A stretch of DNA of 10,078 nt from Desulfuromonadaceae bacterium (GTDB taxonomy: Bacteria > Desulfobacterota > Desulfuromonadia > Desulfuromonadales > SZUA-540), in contig QKGY01000080.1 in NCBI GenBank assembly GCA_003250235.1, forward strand, positions 1-10,078, in the 5' to 3' direction. Below are positions 1 to 6,273 of this stretch, piece after piece. The notes under the pieces are model-generated. The model made no database searches. It saw only the letters and a list, made by a program, of their open reading frames with translations, and was not told where the DNA came from. How positions within the stretch are numbered: the first letter of the stretch is position 1; each line of letters begins with the position of its first letter. The position numbers and the translations under genes are program-made.

Positions 1-1
1 A

Positions 2-589
2 GGCGATATCTCGGGCATGCGGGACATGCCCCCCTTCGGGGCCCGGAACATGGCTCTGCAGGCACAGAGGATCTTTGCCAACATCGAAAAAGGGGTCAAA
101 CCGGTGATCGCCGCCATCAACGGTTATGCCCTGGGGGGTGGATGCGAGCTGGCCATGTGCTGCGATATCCGCATTGCCAGCGAGACCGCCCGTTTCGGCC
201 AGCCTGAAATCAACCTCGGCATCATTCCCGGCTTCGCGGGGACGCAGCGGCTGGCCCGCCTGGTCGGTAAGGGCAGGGCCAAGGAACTGCTCTTTACCGG
301 CGATATGATCGATGCCGCGGAAGCGTATCGCATCGGGCTGGTCAATAAAGTGGTATCCGCGGACGTGCTGATGGCCGAGGCGATGAAGATGGCGGAAAAG
401 ATGGCCTCGAAAGGACGGGTGGCCCTGAGGCTGTGCAAGGAGGCAGTGGAAAACGGCCTGGAAATGGATTTCAACCGGGCGTCCATGTACGAGGCCGACC
501 TCTTTGCCCTGTGCTTTGCCACCGAGGATCAGAAAGAGGGGATGGCCGCCTTTCTGGAAAAAAGACCGGCCCAGTTCAAGGACTCATAG
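2..589 (+). CDS. Enoyl-CoA hydratase/crotonase family protein, 5'-truncated by the window edge
   Basis: This enzyme of the crotonase superfamily probably hydrates trans-2-enoyl-CoA (for example crotonyl-CoA to 3-hydroxybutyryl-CoA) in cytoplasmic fatty-acid or butanoate metabolism. The frame is open from the first bases and begins with GDISG, matching the (A)GADI oxyanion-hole segment of the family. About 60-70 N-terminal residues are therefore missing, and the ATG at 17 is internal. Both catalytic glutamates of classical hydratases are visible: one in GGGCELAMCCD (codon 146-148) and one in FGQPEINLGIIPGFAGTQRL (about codon 206). The C-terminal helices (ELLFTGDMIDAAEAYRIGLVN, then an EKRPAQF-like end) are complete. 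Family membership is secure. The exact substrate cannot be read, because crotonases with both glutamates occur in several pathways. The gene converges on btuD and has its own terminator, so it is not part of the cobalamin cluster. Confidence 0.93.
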   Translation, partial: GDISGMRDMPPFGARNMALQAQRIFANIEKGVKPVIAAINGYALGGGCELAMCCDIRIASETARFGQPEINLGIIPGFAGTQRLARLVGKGRAKELLFTGDMIDAAEAYRIGLVNKVVSADVLMAEAMKMAEKMASKGRVALRLCKEAVENGLEMDFNRASMYEADLFALCFATEDQKEGMAAFLEKRPAQFKDS

Positions 590-620
590 GGCGTTGACAG
601 GGCGTGTTGAACGGAAACAG

Positions 621-651
621 GGGGCCGGTAGAACCGGCCCCTTAATTTTTT
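621..651 (+). terminator. Intrinsic terminator of the crotonase gene
   Basis: A perfect 9-bp stem (GGGGCCGGT at 621-629 with ACCGGCCCC at 633-641) carries a 3-nt loop and is followed by TTAATTTTTTT on the + strand, 32 nt after the crotonase stop. The T-tract doubles as the end of btuD on the other strand: its last two sense codons and TAA stop lie at 642-650. Read on the minus strand the hairpin follows the btuD stop directly, but only a poor U-stretch (CTGTTT) comes after it. Termination of btuD transcripts there would be weaker. Confidence 0.9.
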
Positions 652-1904
652 GTGCATCCTGATTTTTTCTCACCCACGGCGTCAAAAATCGTTTCGATAT
701 CTTCGATGACGTGCCCACCGCAGGCCCGGATGTCCTCGATCAGTGCCCAGGCTCTCCCTCCGGTGAAGTCCCTGTCCGGACGGGGGTCGAGAACGAAGAC
801 CTCCTTCCCCTCTTTTCTGAGAGTCAGCACCATCTCCAGACCGGCCAGATTCCCGGAGCCCCAGAAGGTGGGGGCGAGGAGGATGGCATCGGCTGCCGAC
901 GCTTTCTCTCGAGCCGTTGCGATGACCCGGAAGGACAGGGGGCAGAAGGGTTCCTCGAGCACGGTATCCAGTTCCAGCGCCAGAGCCAGAGCGGCATCCG
1001 AATCCCCACGGTTGAGGGGACCCACCGTCAGCGTGCACCCGGCCACATGCAGGCGGCGCAGAAGGTCGGCGCCGCTCCCCCCGCCGCAAACCACGTGCAG
1101 GTGCGATTGGATCGTCGCCCCCTGCCGGCGGCGGATTACCGGGAAAACCCGGGGAGTTCCCGTGTATGGGTTGGTTTCTACCCGAACCTCCACCCGGAAT
1201 ACGCGGCGTAGGCTCTCGGCGGTAAGAACTTCCTGCGGAGGGCCCAGGGACGTCAGGATTCCTCCGTCGGAGAGGAGCATGAGGCGGTGGGAAATCTGCG
1301 CCGCGAGGTCGAGATCGTGGGATACCTGGATAATGGTGGTCCCCTTCTCGCGGTTGAGGCGGCTCAGCAGGTCGGCGATTTCGAGACGGTGGTCGAGATC
1401 GAGGTGACTGGTGGCTTCGTCCAGAAGCAGGACGGGGGTTTGCTGCGCCAGAGCCCGCGCCAGCACCACGCGCTGCAGTTCGCCGCCGCTCAGCCCGGTG
1501 ATGGCACGCTCCGCCAAGTGCAGGGTGTCGGTAACCGCCATGGCCTGCTCGACAGCTTTGCGGTCCTCGGCGGTCGGCGGGGAGAAGGCCGTTCTGTAGG
1601 CATAGCGTCCCATGGCGGTCATCTGCCTGACGGTGTAGGGGAAGTGGGTTTGGGTAAATTGGGGGACCACGGCGGCCAAGCGCGCCATGGCGTCACGGCG
1701 GATCTGGTGGGCGGCGCGGTTGTCCCATTCGAGACGTCCCTGGTCCGGTTTGAGAAGCCCACGCATCAGCCGCAGCAGGGTTGATTTGCCGCAGCCGTTG
1801 GGGCCGAGGATGGTGAGGATTTCCCCGGGGCGCACGTCAAAGGTCAGATTCTGCAGGACCGGCCTGTTACCGTAGCCGAAGCCGAGTTCCGCCGCGCGTA
1901 TCAC
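642..1904 (-). CDS. btuD: Cobalamin ABC transporter ATP-binding protein with extra C-terminal domain
   Basis: This 420-residue protein is the ATPase that powers B12 import together with BtuC. Residues 1-~258 form a full FecE/BtuD-type ABC domain: Walker A GPNGCGKST (34-42), Q-loop Q82, signature LSGGE (138-142), Walker B VLLLDE (158-163) and switch histidine H196 in QVSHDLD. Stand-alone BtuD is about 250 residues. Here about 160 more follow, including HLHVVCGGGSGADLLRRL from 268 and APTFWGSGNLAGLEM from 344, which look like a separate Rossmann-type alpha/beta domain of unknown role. The GTG start at 1904 was chosen because it gives the normal ABC N-terminus, has GGGAGG 7 nt upstream (1912-1917), and forms a 4-nt GTGA overlap with the btuC stop. 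It is the last gene of the cluster. Assignment to cobalamin rests on the riboswitch before btuB, not on the ATPase itself. Confidence 0.92.
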   Translation of the reverse strand: MIRAAELGFGYGNRPVLQNLTFDVRPGEILTILGPNGCGKSTLLRLMRGLLKPDQGRLEWDNRAAHQIRRDAMARLAAVVPQFTQTHFPYTVRQMTAMGRYAYRTAFSPPTAEDRKAVEQAMAVTDTLHLAERAITGLSGGELQRVVLARALAQQTPVLLLDEATSHLDLDHRLEIADLLSRLNREKGTTIIQVSHDLDLAAQISHRLMLLSDGGILTSLGPPQEVLTAESLRRVFRVEVRVETNPYTGTPRVFPVIRRRQGATIQSHLHVVCGGGSGADLLRRLHVAGCTLTVGPLNRGDSDAALALALELDTVLEEPFCPLSFRVIATAREKASAADAILLAPTFWGSGNLAGLEMVLTLRKEGKEVFVLDPRPDRDFTGGRAWALIEDIRACGGHVIEDIETIFDAVGEKKSGCTKN

Positions 1905-2902
1905 AGTCCCCCCTCCCGTTTGCGCAACAGGTAGAGAAAGAACGGGGCTCCGAGCAGCGCGGTTACAACCCCCACGGGCACCTCGGCCGGTGCCAGAACC
2001 TGGCGCGAGACAGCATCGGCTGCCATCAGAAAGGCCGCTCCCAGCAGCGCCGAGGCCGGCAGCAGCCGTCCGTGTCCGGGACCCCACAGCAGGCGCGCCG
2101 CATGAGGGACCACCAGGCCGACAAAGCCAACCAGACCGGCCAGAGCGACGGCGCAGGCGGTCAATGCGCCCGCGGCGGCAAAAATGACCAGGCGCGCTTG
2201 TCCGACAGACAGCCCCAGGTCGGCGGCGGTCTCCTCCCCCTGGGTCAGCAGGTCGAGAGCAGGGTAGCGGGACCAGAGAATGGCAAAACAGGAAAAAATC
2301 CACAGCGCGGCCCAGGGCAACATCCCCGGATCCGAAAGACTCAGATTGCCGGCCAGCCAGAAGATGGCCGATCGCACCGGGTCGGAAGGGGAGAGCCAGA
2401 GCAGAAAAAGCAGCAGCGCTGCGGCGAAGCTGCCGACCATGACGCCGGAGAGGATCAGGGTGTGAGGCGTGCTGCGGTGGGCGCGGGCTATCCAGTAGAC
2501 CAGCGCCAGCGCTCCTGTGGCGCCAAGAAAGGCGGCGGCAGGCAGGGCGAAGACAGAGGCGAATCCGAGCGAGAGAGCGGCAACCGCACCGAGGGCGGCC
2601 CCGCCGGAGACGCCCAGCACGTAGGGGTCGGCAAGCGGATTGCGCAGCACGGCCTGGAACGCCGCTCCGGCGCTGCCGAGCGAGGCGCCGACCAGTGCCG
2701 CCAGCAGCGCGCGGGGGAGACGTATTTTTAGGATAACGGCCGCGTGAGCCGATGACGAGGGTTCGGCAAAAAGCGCCTGAGAAATATCACGTACCGATAT
2801 CGGCAGGGGTCCCGCCCACAGGGAGAAACAAAGAGCCCCCAGCAGGCAGATGACCAGGACCGGCAGCCAGGTCGATCGGGAGATGGAGGGATTCAAGGGC
2901 AT
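1901..2902 (-). CDS. btuC: Cobalamin ABC transporter permease (FecCD family)
   Basis: This 333-residue inner-membrane permease matches the usual length of BtuC/FecCD proteins. Almost the whole chain is hydrophobic, consistent with about ten membrane helices. It starts with a transmembrane segment at ~12-30 (LPVLVICLLGALCFSLWAG). Family landmarks are RLPR (61-64), the block GAAFQAVLRNPLADPYVLG (79-97) followed by SGGAALGA, the cytoplasmic GEETAADLGLS segment (222-232), and the PHAARLLWGPGHGRLLP region (266-282) that normally contacts the ATPase. The ATG at 2902 has GGAGG 4 nt upstream and overlaps the end of btuF by 10 bp; its TGA overlaps the btuD GTG. Both overlaps point to translational coupling. 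Iron-siderophore permeases belong to the same family, so the B12 assignment comes from the upstream riboswitch and BtuB-like receptor. Confidence 0.92.
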   Translation of the reverse strand: MPLNPSISRSTWLPVLVICLLGALCFSLWAGPLPISVRDISQALFAEPSSSAHAAVILKIRLPRALLAALVGASLGSAGAAFQAVLRNPLADPYVLGVSGGAALGAVAALSLGFASVFALPAAAFLGATGALALVYWIARAHRSTPHTLILSGVMVGSFAAALLLFLLWLSPSDPVRSAIFWLAGNLSLSDPGMLPWAALWIFSCFAILWSRYPALDLLTQGEETAADLGLSVGQARLVIFAAAGALTACAVALAGLVGFVGLVVPHAARLLWGPGHGRLLPASALLGAAFLMAADAVSRQVLAPAEVPVGVVTALLGAPFFLYLLRKREGGL

Positions 2903-3789
2903 GGCCCCTCCCCGATGGGCAGATCCTTGCCGTGCAGCGCTTGCGCCATCGCCTTCAGGCCTAGTGCCAGGCGCGGTCCGGGGCGGTGAATCCAGTCCGG
3001 ATCGGCAATGGTGACAACCCGCTGGTTTCGCACCGCCTTGAGTTGCGGCCAGGCGGCAAAGTGGGCTGCGGGATCGGGTTCGCCCGGATTGGGGGCGACG
3101 ATGATGACGTCGGGGTCCGCCGCCAGGACCGCCTCCATTCCCCAGGTCGGGTAGCGGCCGGGGCTGGGTGGAACGACATTGATCCCCCCTGCGGCTTCGA
3201 TCAGGGTATTCCCAAGGGTTTCTGGGCTTGCCACAGTAAGGGGAGAGACCATCACCGCCAGGAGCACTTTCGGTTTGGGCAGCGCGGAGGTGGCCCGACG
3301 GATGCGGCAGAAGGTCTGTTCCATGCCCCCTGCCAGCGCTTCGGCGGCTTCGGCTTTGTTCATTACCCTGCCGACAATACGAATCGATTTCAGGGTGGTG
3401 TCCAGATCGTGAGGAGTGACCACAAAGGTCGCGATTCCCATCCTTTCGAGTTGAGAGACCAGGGCGGGCGTAGCGGCATCCGCGGCGGCGAATACCAGGT
3501 CCGGACCTTTGGCCACAATGGCTTCGAGGCTGGGATGCATGTAATTGCCGATGCGGGGAATGGCCCTGGCTTCTGGAGGATAGGTGCAAAACTGGGTGGC
3601 ACCGACCAGTCTGTCGCCCAGGCCCAAGGCAAAGAGGATTTCCGTGACGCTCGGTACCAGGGAGACGATGCGCTGCGGATTTTCGGGGAGTTCGACGGAG
3701 CGACCGACTTCGTCGGTCCAGCTGACGGCCTGAACCGGTCCAGACAGGCCCAGGAAAAGGAGAAACGTTGTCCAGAAAAGCCGTGCCAT
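2893..3789 (-). CDS. btuF: Periplasmic cobalamin-binding protein
   Basis: This is a 298-residue class III periplasmic binding protein that receives B12 from the receptor and docks on BtuC2D2. A Sec signal peptide (MARLFWTTFLLFLGLSGPVQA) probably ends after A21. There is no lipobox cysteine, so the mature protein should be soluble. Mature landmarks are RIVSLVPSVTEILFALG (40-56), the LVGATQFCTYPPEA segment (61-74), SLEAIVAKGPDLVFA (87-101), and the second-lobe segment ADPDVIIVAPNPGEPDP. The first-lobe glutamate (E50) is typical of the family and is used for docking to permease arginines. The ATG at 3789 was chosen because it starts the signal peptide and has a purine-rich leader (CCGGAGAAGAAG). 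An upstream in-frame ATG (3828) lies inside a strong hairpin and would add charged residues before the signal. The 3' end overlaps btuC by 10 bp. Confidence 0.91.
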   Translation of the reverse strand: MARLFWTTFLLFLGLSGPVQAVSWTDEVGRSVELPENPQRIVSLVPSVTEILFALGLGDRLVGATQFCTYPPEARAIPRIGNYMHPSLEAIVAKGPDLVFAAADAATPALVSQLERMGIATFVVTPHDLDTTLKSIRIVGRVMNKAEAAEALAGGMEQTFCRIRRATSALPKPKVLLAVMVSPLTVASPETLGNTLIEAAGGINVVPPSPGRYPTWGMEAVLAADPDVIIVAPNPGEPDPAAHFAAWPQLKAVRNQRVVTIADPDWIHRPGPRLALGLKAMAQALHGKDLPIGEGPCP

Positions 3790-3818
3790 GGTGTTCTTCT
3801 TCTCCGGAAGAAAAGGCG

Positions 3819-3851
3819 GGGAGGGCACAGGCGGCGTGCCTGTGCCCTCCC
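3819..3851 (-). other. Strong intercistronic stem-loop just upstream of btuF
   Basis: A perfect 14-bp inverted repeat (3819-3832 with 3838-3851; arm GGGAGGGCACAGGC on the minus strand) encloses a 5-nt loop, 29 nt before the btuF ATG. On the minus strand it is followed by CGCC and only four U residues, so it is a poor classical terminator. It could act as an attenuator, as a 3' stabiliser for a processed btuB mRNA, or as a 5' structure on btuFCD mRNA. No promoter is evident between it and btuF. Confidence 0.8.
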
Positions 3852-3885
3852 TCGTGCTGTCAGTGCCAGTGCGTTAGACTATGGC

Positions 3886-3918
3886 AAAAAAGCGCCCGGC
3901 TGTCAAAAGGACAGGGGC
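3886..3918 (-). terminator. Candidate terminator after btuB
   Basis: Starting 5 nt past the btuB stop, the minus strand reads GCCC-CTGTC-CTTTT-GACAG-CC-GGGC-GC followed by six U residues (3891-3886). This is a 9-bp stem (GCCC/GGGC and CTGTC/GACAG) with a 2-nt bulge on the 3' side and a 5-nt loop. The stem is moderate, so partial termination between btuB and btuFCD is more likely than a full stop. Confidence 0.6.
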
Positions 3919-3923
3919 TGTGA

Positions 3924-5888
3924 CTAGAAATCACACTCCAGCCCGGCAACCCAGTTCCGCTCAGCGGCCGGATAATAATTGAGACCTGCACTATTTGCCA
4001 CGACGTACTGGCTGTACTTCACGCCGGTGATGTTGTTGACGCCAAAAAAGGTCTTGAAGTTATTCCAGCGGTAAGAAATTTTAGCGTCCAGGGTATTGTA
4101 GCTGTTGGTTTTACCCAGCAGATTCGACTGGTCGCTTATGGCATAGATCTCACCCATATAGTTGTAGGTGGCGGACAGAATCGTTCCGGGAACGAGATCG
4201 GTCAGTTTGGCGGTTATATTGGCTTTGTGTCTGGGAACCGCCGGCACGTCGTTGCCCTCGAAAGGGGCTTTTTCAAAGGTGGCCCGTGTATAGCTGTAGT
4301 TGCCGGAGAAGGACAGGTACGGGTTCACTTTGAGGTCTGCGCCGAGTTCCACCCCCCGGCGGCGGATTTCCGGGTGGTTTTCGTTCGAGAAGTAGAGGGG
4401 GTTGTAGAAAATCTCGTTTTTCGTATCGGCCTGGAAGAGCGTCAGTCTGCCCTGCAGAGCTTCGCCGAAATGATGACGTACGCCCGCCTCATAGTGCATC
4501 GAGGTCTGAGGACGAAGGGCATTGTTCAGGCGCAGAGCGCCGGCCATGTAGTCATACTCGACCATCTCGTCGACCAGAGGGAGCCGGAAGCTTTTGTTGA
4601 CACGGAGAAACGCCGACGAGGAATCGCTGTAAAGATAGGTCAGGCCGAAGGACCAAGCGTGATTTCTCTCCGAGGCGCTGTCGTCGAGGGGAGCGAGCCA
4701 GCCGCTCAGATCCTCCTGAGAGAAGTCGTAACGCGTCCATTCCAGACGGCCTCCGGCGGAAACGATGAGAGCGGGCAGCAGGGAGTATTCTTCCTGGATA
4801 TAGAGACCCAGAGAATCCTTGTCGATATCGGCGAGGCTGTAGTTCGAGACGCTTTCGAGCCGGGAGCGGTAAAGATCGGCACCGGTGGTGATTTGGTTGT
4901 GGTGGCCGAGCAGGTCGCCCTCAGCGGTGTATCGCGGGGTGAACCCCCAGGTTTTTATCGAACTGGAGGCTTTGTAGGCCCAGCTGACCACGTTGGTATC
5001 GGTATCCCGATCACGGTAAGACAGGTCGGCCGAGACATGGTTTGCCGCGTCGAGGTCAAAGTCCATGCCGGCCTGAAGGTAGCGATCATGGGTCTGGGCA
5101 TCGTCATCCGGGTTTTGGGCAGCCCTGCGGTCGAGAGCCATTTCCGTGGCCGTGAGAGCGCCGGGCATGCCGTAGTCGTCGTAATGGTAAGAGCCGTTAA
5201 GCCGAAGCGTCAAGGCGTCCGTGGCAAAAAAGGTCAGCTTCGCGCCGAGGTCTTTGGTGAGCAGGTCGTTGTTCTGCCGGTATCCGTCCGTATCGCTGCG
5301 ACTGGCGTAAAGGGATACGGCCAGATCCTCTGCGGAAGCGCTGAGGGACACCTTTTGCTTGTTGGCGTCATAGCTGCCTGCTTCGAGACCCGCCGTGGCA
5401 TGGACCCCCTGTGTCGGCACCTTGGTGAGGATGTTGATGACCCCCCCGGTGGCGTTATCCCCGTAGAGCACGCTGCCGGTACCCCGGATGATCTCGATTC
5501 GTTCAATCTGGTCCAGGGGGATCTGCAGCCAGTCCGTGCCGCTGAGATCGATGGCGTTGACCCGGCGTCCGTCGACCAGGACGAGGGTGTTGGCGGCAGA
5601 GGTTTCTCCGAAACCGCGCAGATCGACGCTGGCGGTTTTGCCGTTACCGAGCAGGTCCCTGACGACGATTCCTTCCTGGGAGCGGAGCAGTTCAACGACA
5701 TTCTGGGCGTTGGAGCTGGCGATCGCTTCCTGGTCGATGACAGTGACATTGGCGGGGACCGTTCGGATTGCCTGCTCGGTGCGGGTGGCCGTAACCACGA
5801 CCGGCTCCATATCCAGAGGCTGCGCCAAGACCGGATAGGCGGAAAGGAACAACAGAACGATTGTCAGACTGGCGAACAGGTGTTTCAT
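3924..5888 (-). CDS. btuB: TonB-dependent vitamin B12 outer-membrane receptor
   Basis: This is a 654-residue outer-membrane receptor for active cobalamin uptake, close to the length of E. coli BtuB (about 614). A signal peptide (MKHLFASLTIVLLFLSAYPVLA) probably ends after A22. The TonB box EPVVVTA (28-34) follows immediately, as in BtuB. The plug domain spans about 40-157, with VDLRGFGETSAANTLVLVDG (88-107), IERIEIIRG (128-136) and YGDNATGGVINILT (142-155). The remaining ~490 residues show alternating aromatic/polar strands of a 22-stranded barrel and end in F654, the usual barrel C-terminus. The ATG at 5888 has AAGGAG 7 nt upstream (5896-5901). A cobalamin riboswitch precedes the gene, which is the main reason to call it BtuB rather than a siderophore receptor. 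btuF follows after 134 nt holding two stem-loops. TonB, ExbB and ExbD are not in the window. Confidence 0.93.
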   Translation of the reverse strand: MKHLFASLTIVLLFLSAYPVLAQPLDMEPVVVTATRTEQAIRTVPANVTVIDQEAIASSNAQNVVELLRSQEGIVVRDLLGNGKTASVDLRGFGETSAANTLVLVDGRRVNAIDLSGTDWLQIPLDQIERIEIIRGTGSVLYGDNATGGVINILTKVPTQGVHATAGLEAGSYDANKQKVSLSASAEDLAVSLYASRSDTDGYRQNNDLLTKDLGAKLTFFATDALTLRLNGSYHYDDYGMPGALTATEMALDRRAAQNPDDDAQTHDRYLQAGMDFDLDAANHVSADLSYRDRDTDTNVVSWAYKASSSIKTWGFTPRYTAEGDLLGHHNQITTGADLYRSRLESVSNYSLADIDKDSLGLYIQEEYSLLPALIVSAGGRLEWTRYDFSQEDLSGWLAPLDDSASERNHAWSFGLTYLYSDSSSAFLRVNKSFRLPLVDEMVEYDYMAGALRLNNALRPQTSMHYEAGVRHHFGEALQGRLTLFQADTKNEIFYNPLYFSNENHPEIRRRGVELGADLKVNPYLSFSGNYSYTRATFEKAPFEGNDVPAVPRHKANITAKLTDLVPGTILSATYNYMGEIYAISDQSNLLGKTNSYNTLDAKISYRWNNFKTFFGVNNITGVKYSQYVVANSAGLNYYPAAERNWVAGLECDF

Positions 5889-5895
5889 GGGTTTT

Positions 5896-5901
5896 CTCCT
5901 T
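5896..5901 (-). promoter_or_regulatory. btuB ribosome binding site
   Basis: AAGGAG on the minus strand with a 7-nt spacer to the ATG at 5888. It lies well downstream of the riboswitch terminator hairpin and is not obviously paired with it, which favours transcriptional rather than translational control. Confidence 0.85.
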
Positions 5902-5942
5902 TTTGCCCCGAACGAAAATGGCGAAAAGGGGACAGCTTCAAC

Positions 5943-5982
5943 ATAAAAAAAGCCCGCGCACCGGCAAAGGGTGCGCGGGCTT
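5943..5982 (-). terminator. Riboswitch-controlled intrinsic terminator before btuB
   Basis: A perfect 13-bp stem (AAGCCCGCGCACC at 5982-5970 with GGTGCGCGGGCTT at 5962-5950, minus strand) has a 7-nt loop and runs into a U-tract (through 5945). It lies between the cobalamin aptamer and the btuB start, so it is the OFF state of the expression platform. Confidence 0.92.
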
Positions 5983-6001
5983 CCCGTATTTGAAGCGCCG
6001 C
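5975..6001 (-). promoter_or_regulatory. Candidate antiterminator stem of the cobalamin riboswitch
   Basis: On the minus strand, GCGG-C-GCTTC (6001-5992) can pair with GAAGC-CCGC (5983-5975). This gives a 9-bp stem with one bulged C and an 8-nt loop. The 3' half is nucleotides 5975-5982 of the first arm of the terminator plus one more base, so the two structures exclude each other. The pairing is read by eye; its energy was not computed. Confidence 0.65.
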
Positions 6002-6012
6002 TTATCTCCACT

Positions 6013-6031
6013 CTCCCTGTGACCCGGGGAG
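6013..6031 (-). promoter_or_regulatory. Candidate L13 kissing hairpin of the riboswitch
   Basis: CTCCC (6031-6027) and GGGAG (6017-6013) on the minus strand form a 5-bp stem with loop CGGGTCACA. The loop bases CGGGTC (6026-6021) are complementary to GACCCG in the aptamer at 6145-6140, next to the conserved CCGCCACTGTAA segment where loop L5 is expected. A second GACCCG copy lies at 6089-6084. Known cobalamin riboswitches use an L5-L13 kissing contact at this position after the aptamer. The assignment here is inferred. Confidence 0.5.
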
Positions 6032-6046
6032 GTTGTTGTGGGTGGT

Positions 6047-6205
6047 CCGTTCCGGCAGGTCTCCTGGCTCGCGAATCAACCTCCGGGTCCCGGCCAATCG
6101 GCCAGTGGCATATCAACCCATTGTCTTCGCTTACAGTGGCGGGTCCGCGGGGGATTTGCACCCCTCTTCCCTTTTCACCCCGAAGGGCACCGGTGGACAG
6201 GTCTC
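6047..6205 (-). promoter_or_regulatory. Cobalamin riboswitch (AdoCbl-type) aptamer
   Basis: Read on the minus strand, the region shows the conserved blocks of the cobalamin aptamer in order: CCGGTGCC (6193-6186), GGTGAAAAGGGAAG (6179-6166), GGGGTGCAAATCCCC with CCCGCCACTGTAAGCG (about 6163-6128), the B12-box TGCCACTGGC (6110-6101), and CGAGCCAGGAGACCTGCCGG (6071-6052). The ends CCGGT and GCCGG can close the basal stem. It is followed by a candidate L13 hairpin, an antiterminator and a perfect terminator before btuB. Cobalamin binding should promote termination and lower uptake-gene expression. The exact 5' and 3' borders are approximate. Confidence 0.96.
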
Positions 6206-6221
6206 ATTTCAGAAGGGAATT

Positions 6222-6249
6222 ATTATGTCAGGGGGAGGTTGCCTGTCAA
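6222..6249 (-). promoter_or_regulatory. Sigma-70-type promoter of the btuB riboswitch leader
   Basis: A consensus -35 TTGACA (6249-6244) lies 16 bp from CATAAT (6227-6222, five of six matches to TATAAT). Transcription would start near 6215, a few nucleotides before the aptamer, which is the expected geometry for a riboswitch leader. The -35 lies 25 bp from the stop codon of the upstream response-regulator gene. No terminator is visible between them, so some read-through into the leader is possible. Confidence 0.82.
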
Positions 6250-6273
6250 GAGAATATCGGATGACGGCGGGGA

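Noticed and set aside
1905..2303. N-terminal extension of BtuD upstream of the GTG at 1904
   Set aside because: The frame stays open by chance within btuC, and the Arg/Gly-rich translation is unlike any ABC protein. The ABC domain begins right at the GTG.
3790..3828. Upstream ATG at 3828 as the btuF start
   Set aside because: It lies inside the 14-bp hairpin, and its extra 13 residues include charged residues before an otherwise canonical signal peptide that begins at 3789.
3857..3875. TGGCAC on the minus strand between btuB and btuF, resembling a sigma-54 -24 element (attractive because a sigma-54 activator is nearby)
   Set aside because: The matching -12 position reads GCAC rather than TTGC, so the GC dinucleotide at the required spacing is absent.
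3924..5888. Iron-siderophore or haem identity for the receptor/ABC cluster
   Set aside because: Protein families alone would allow it, but the cobalamin riboswitch directly upstream specifies a corrinoid uptake system.
4227..5993. Long open frame on the + strand opposite btuB
   Set aside because: It mirrors the codon structure of the clear TonB receptor, has no recognisable domain, and runs into the riboswitch terminator. It is a GC-rich shadow frame.
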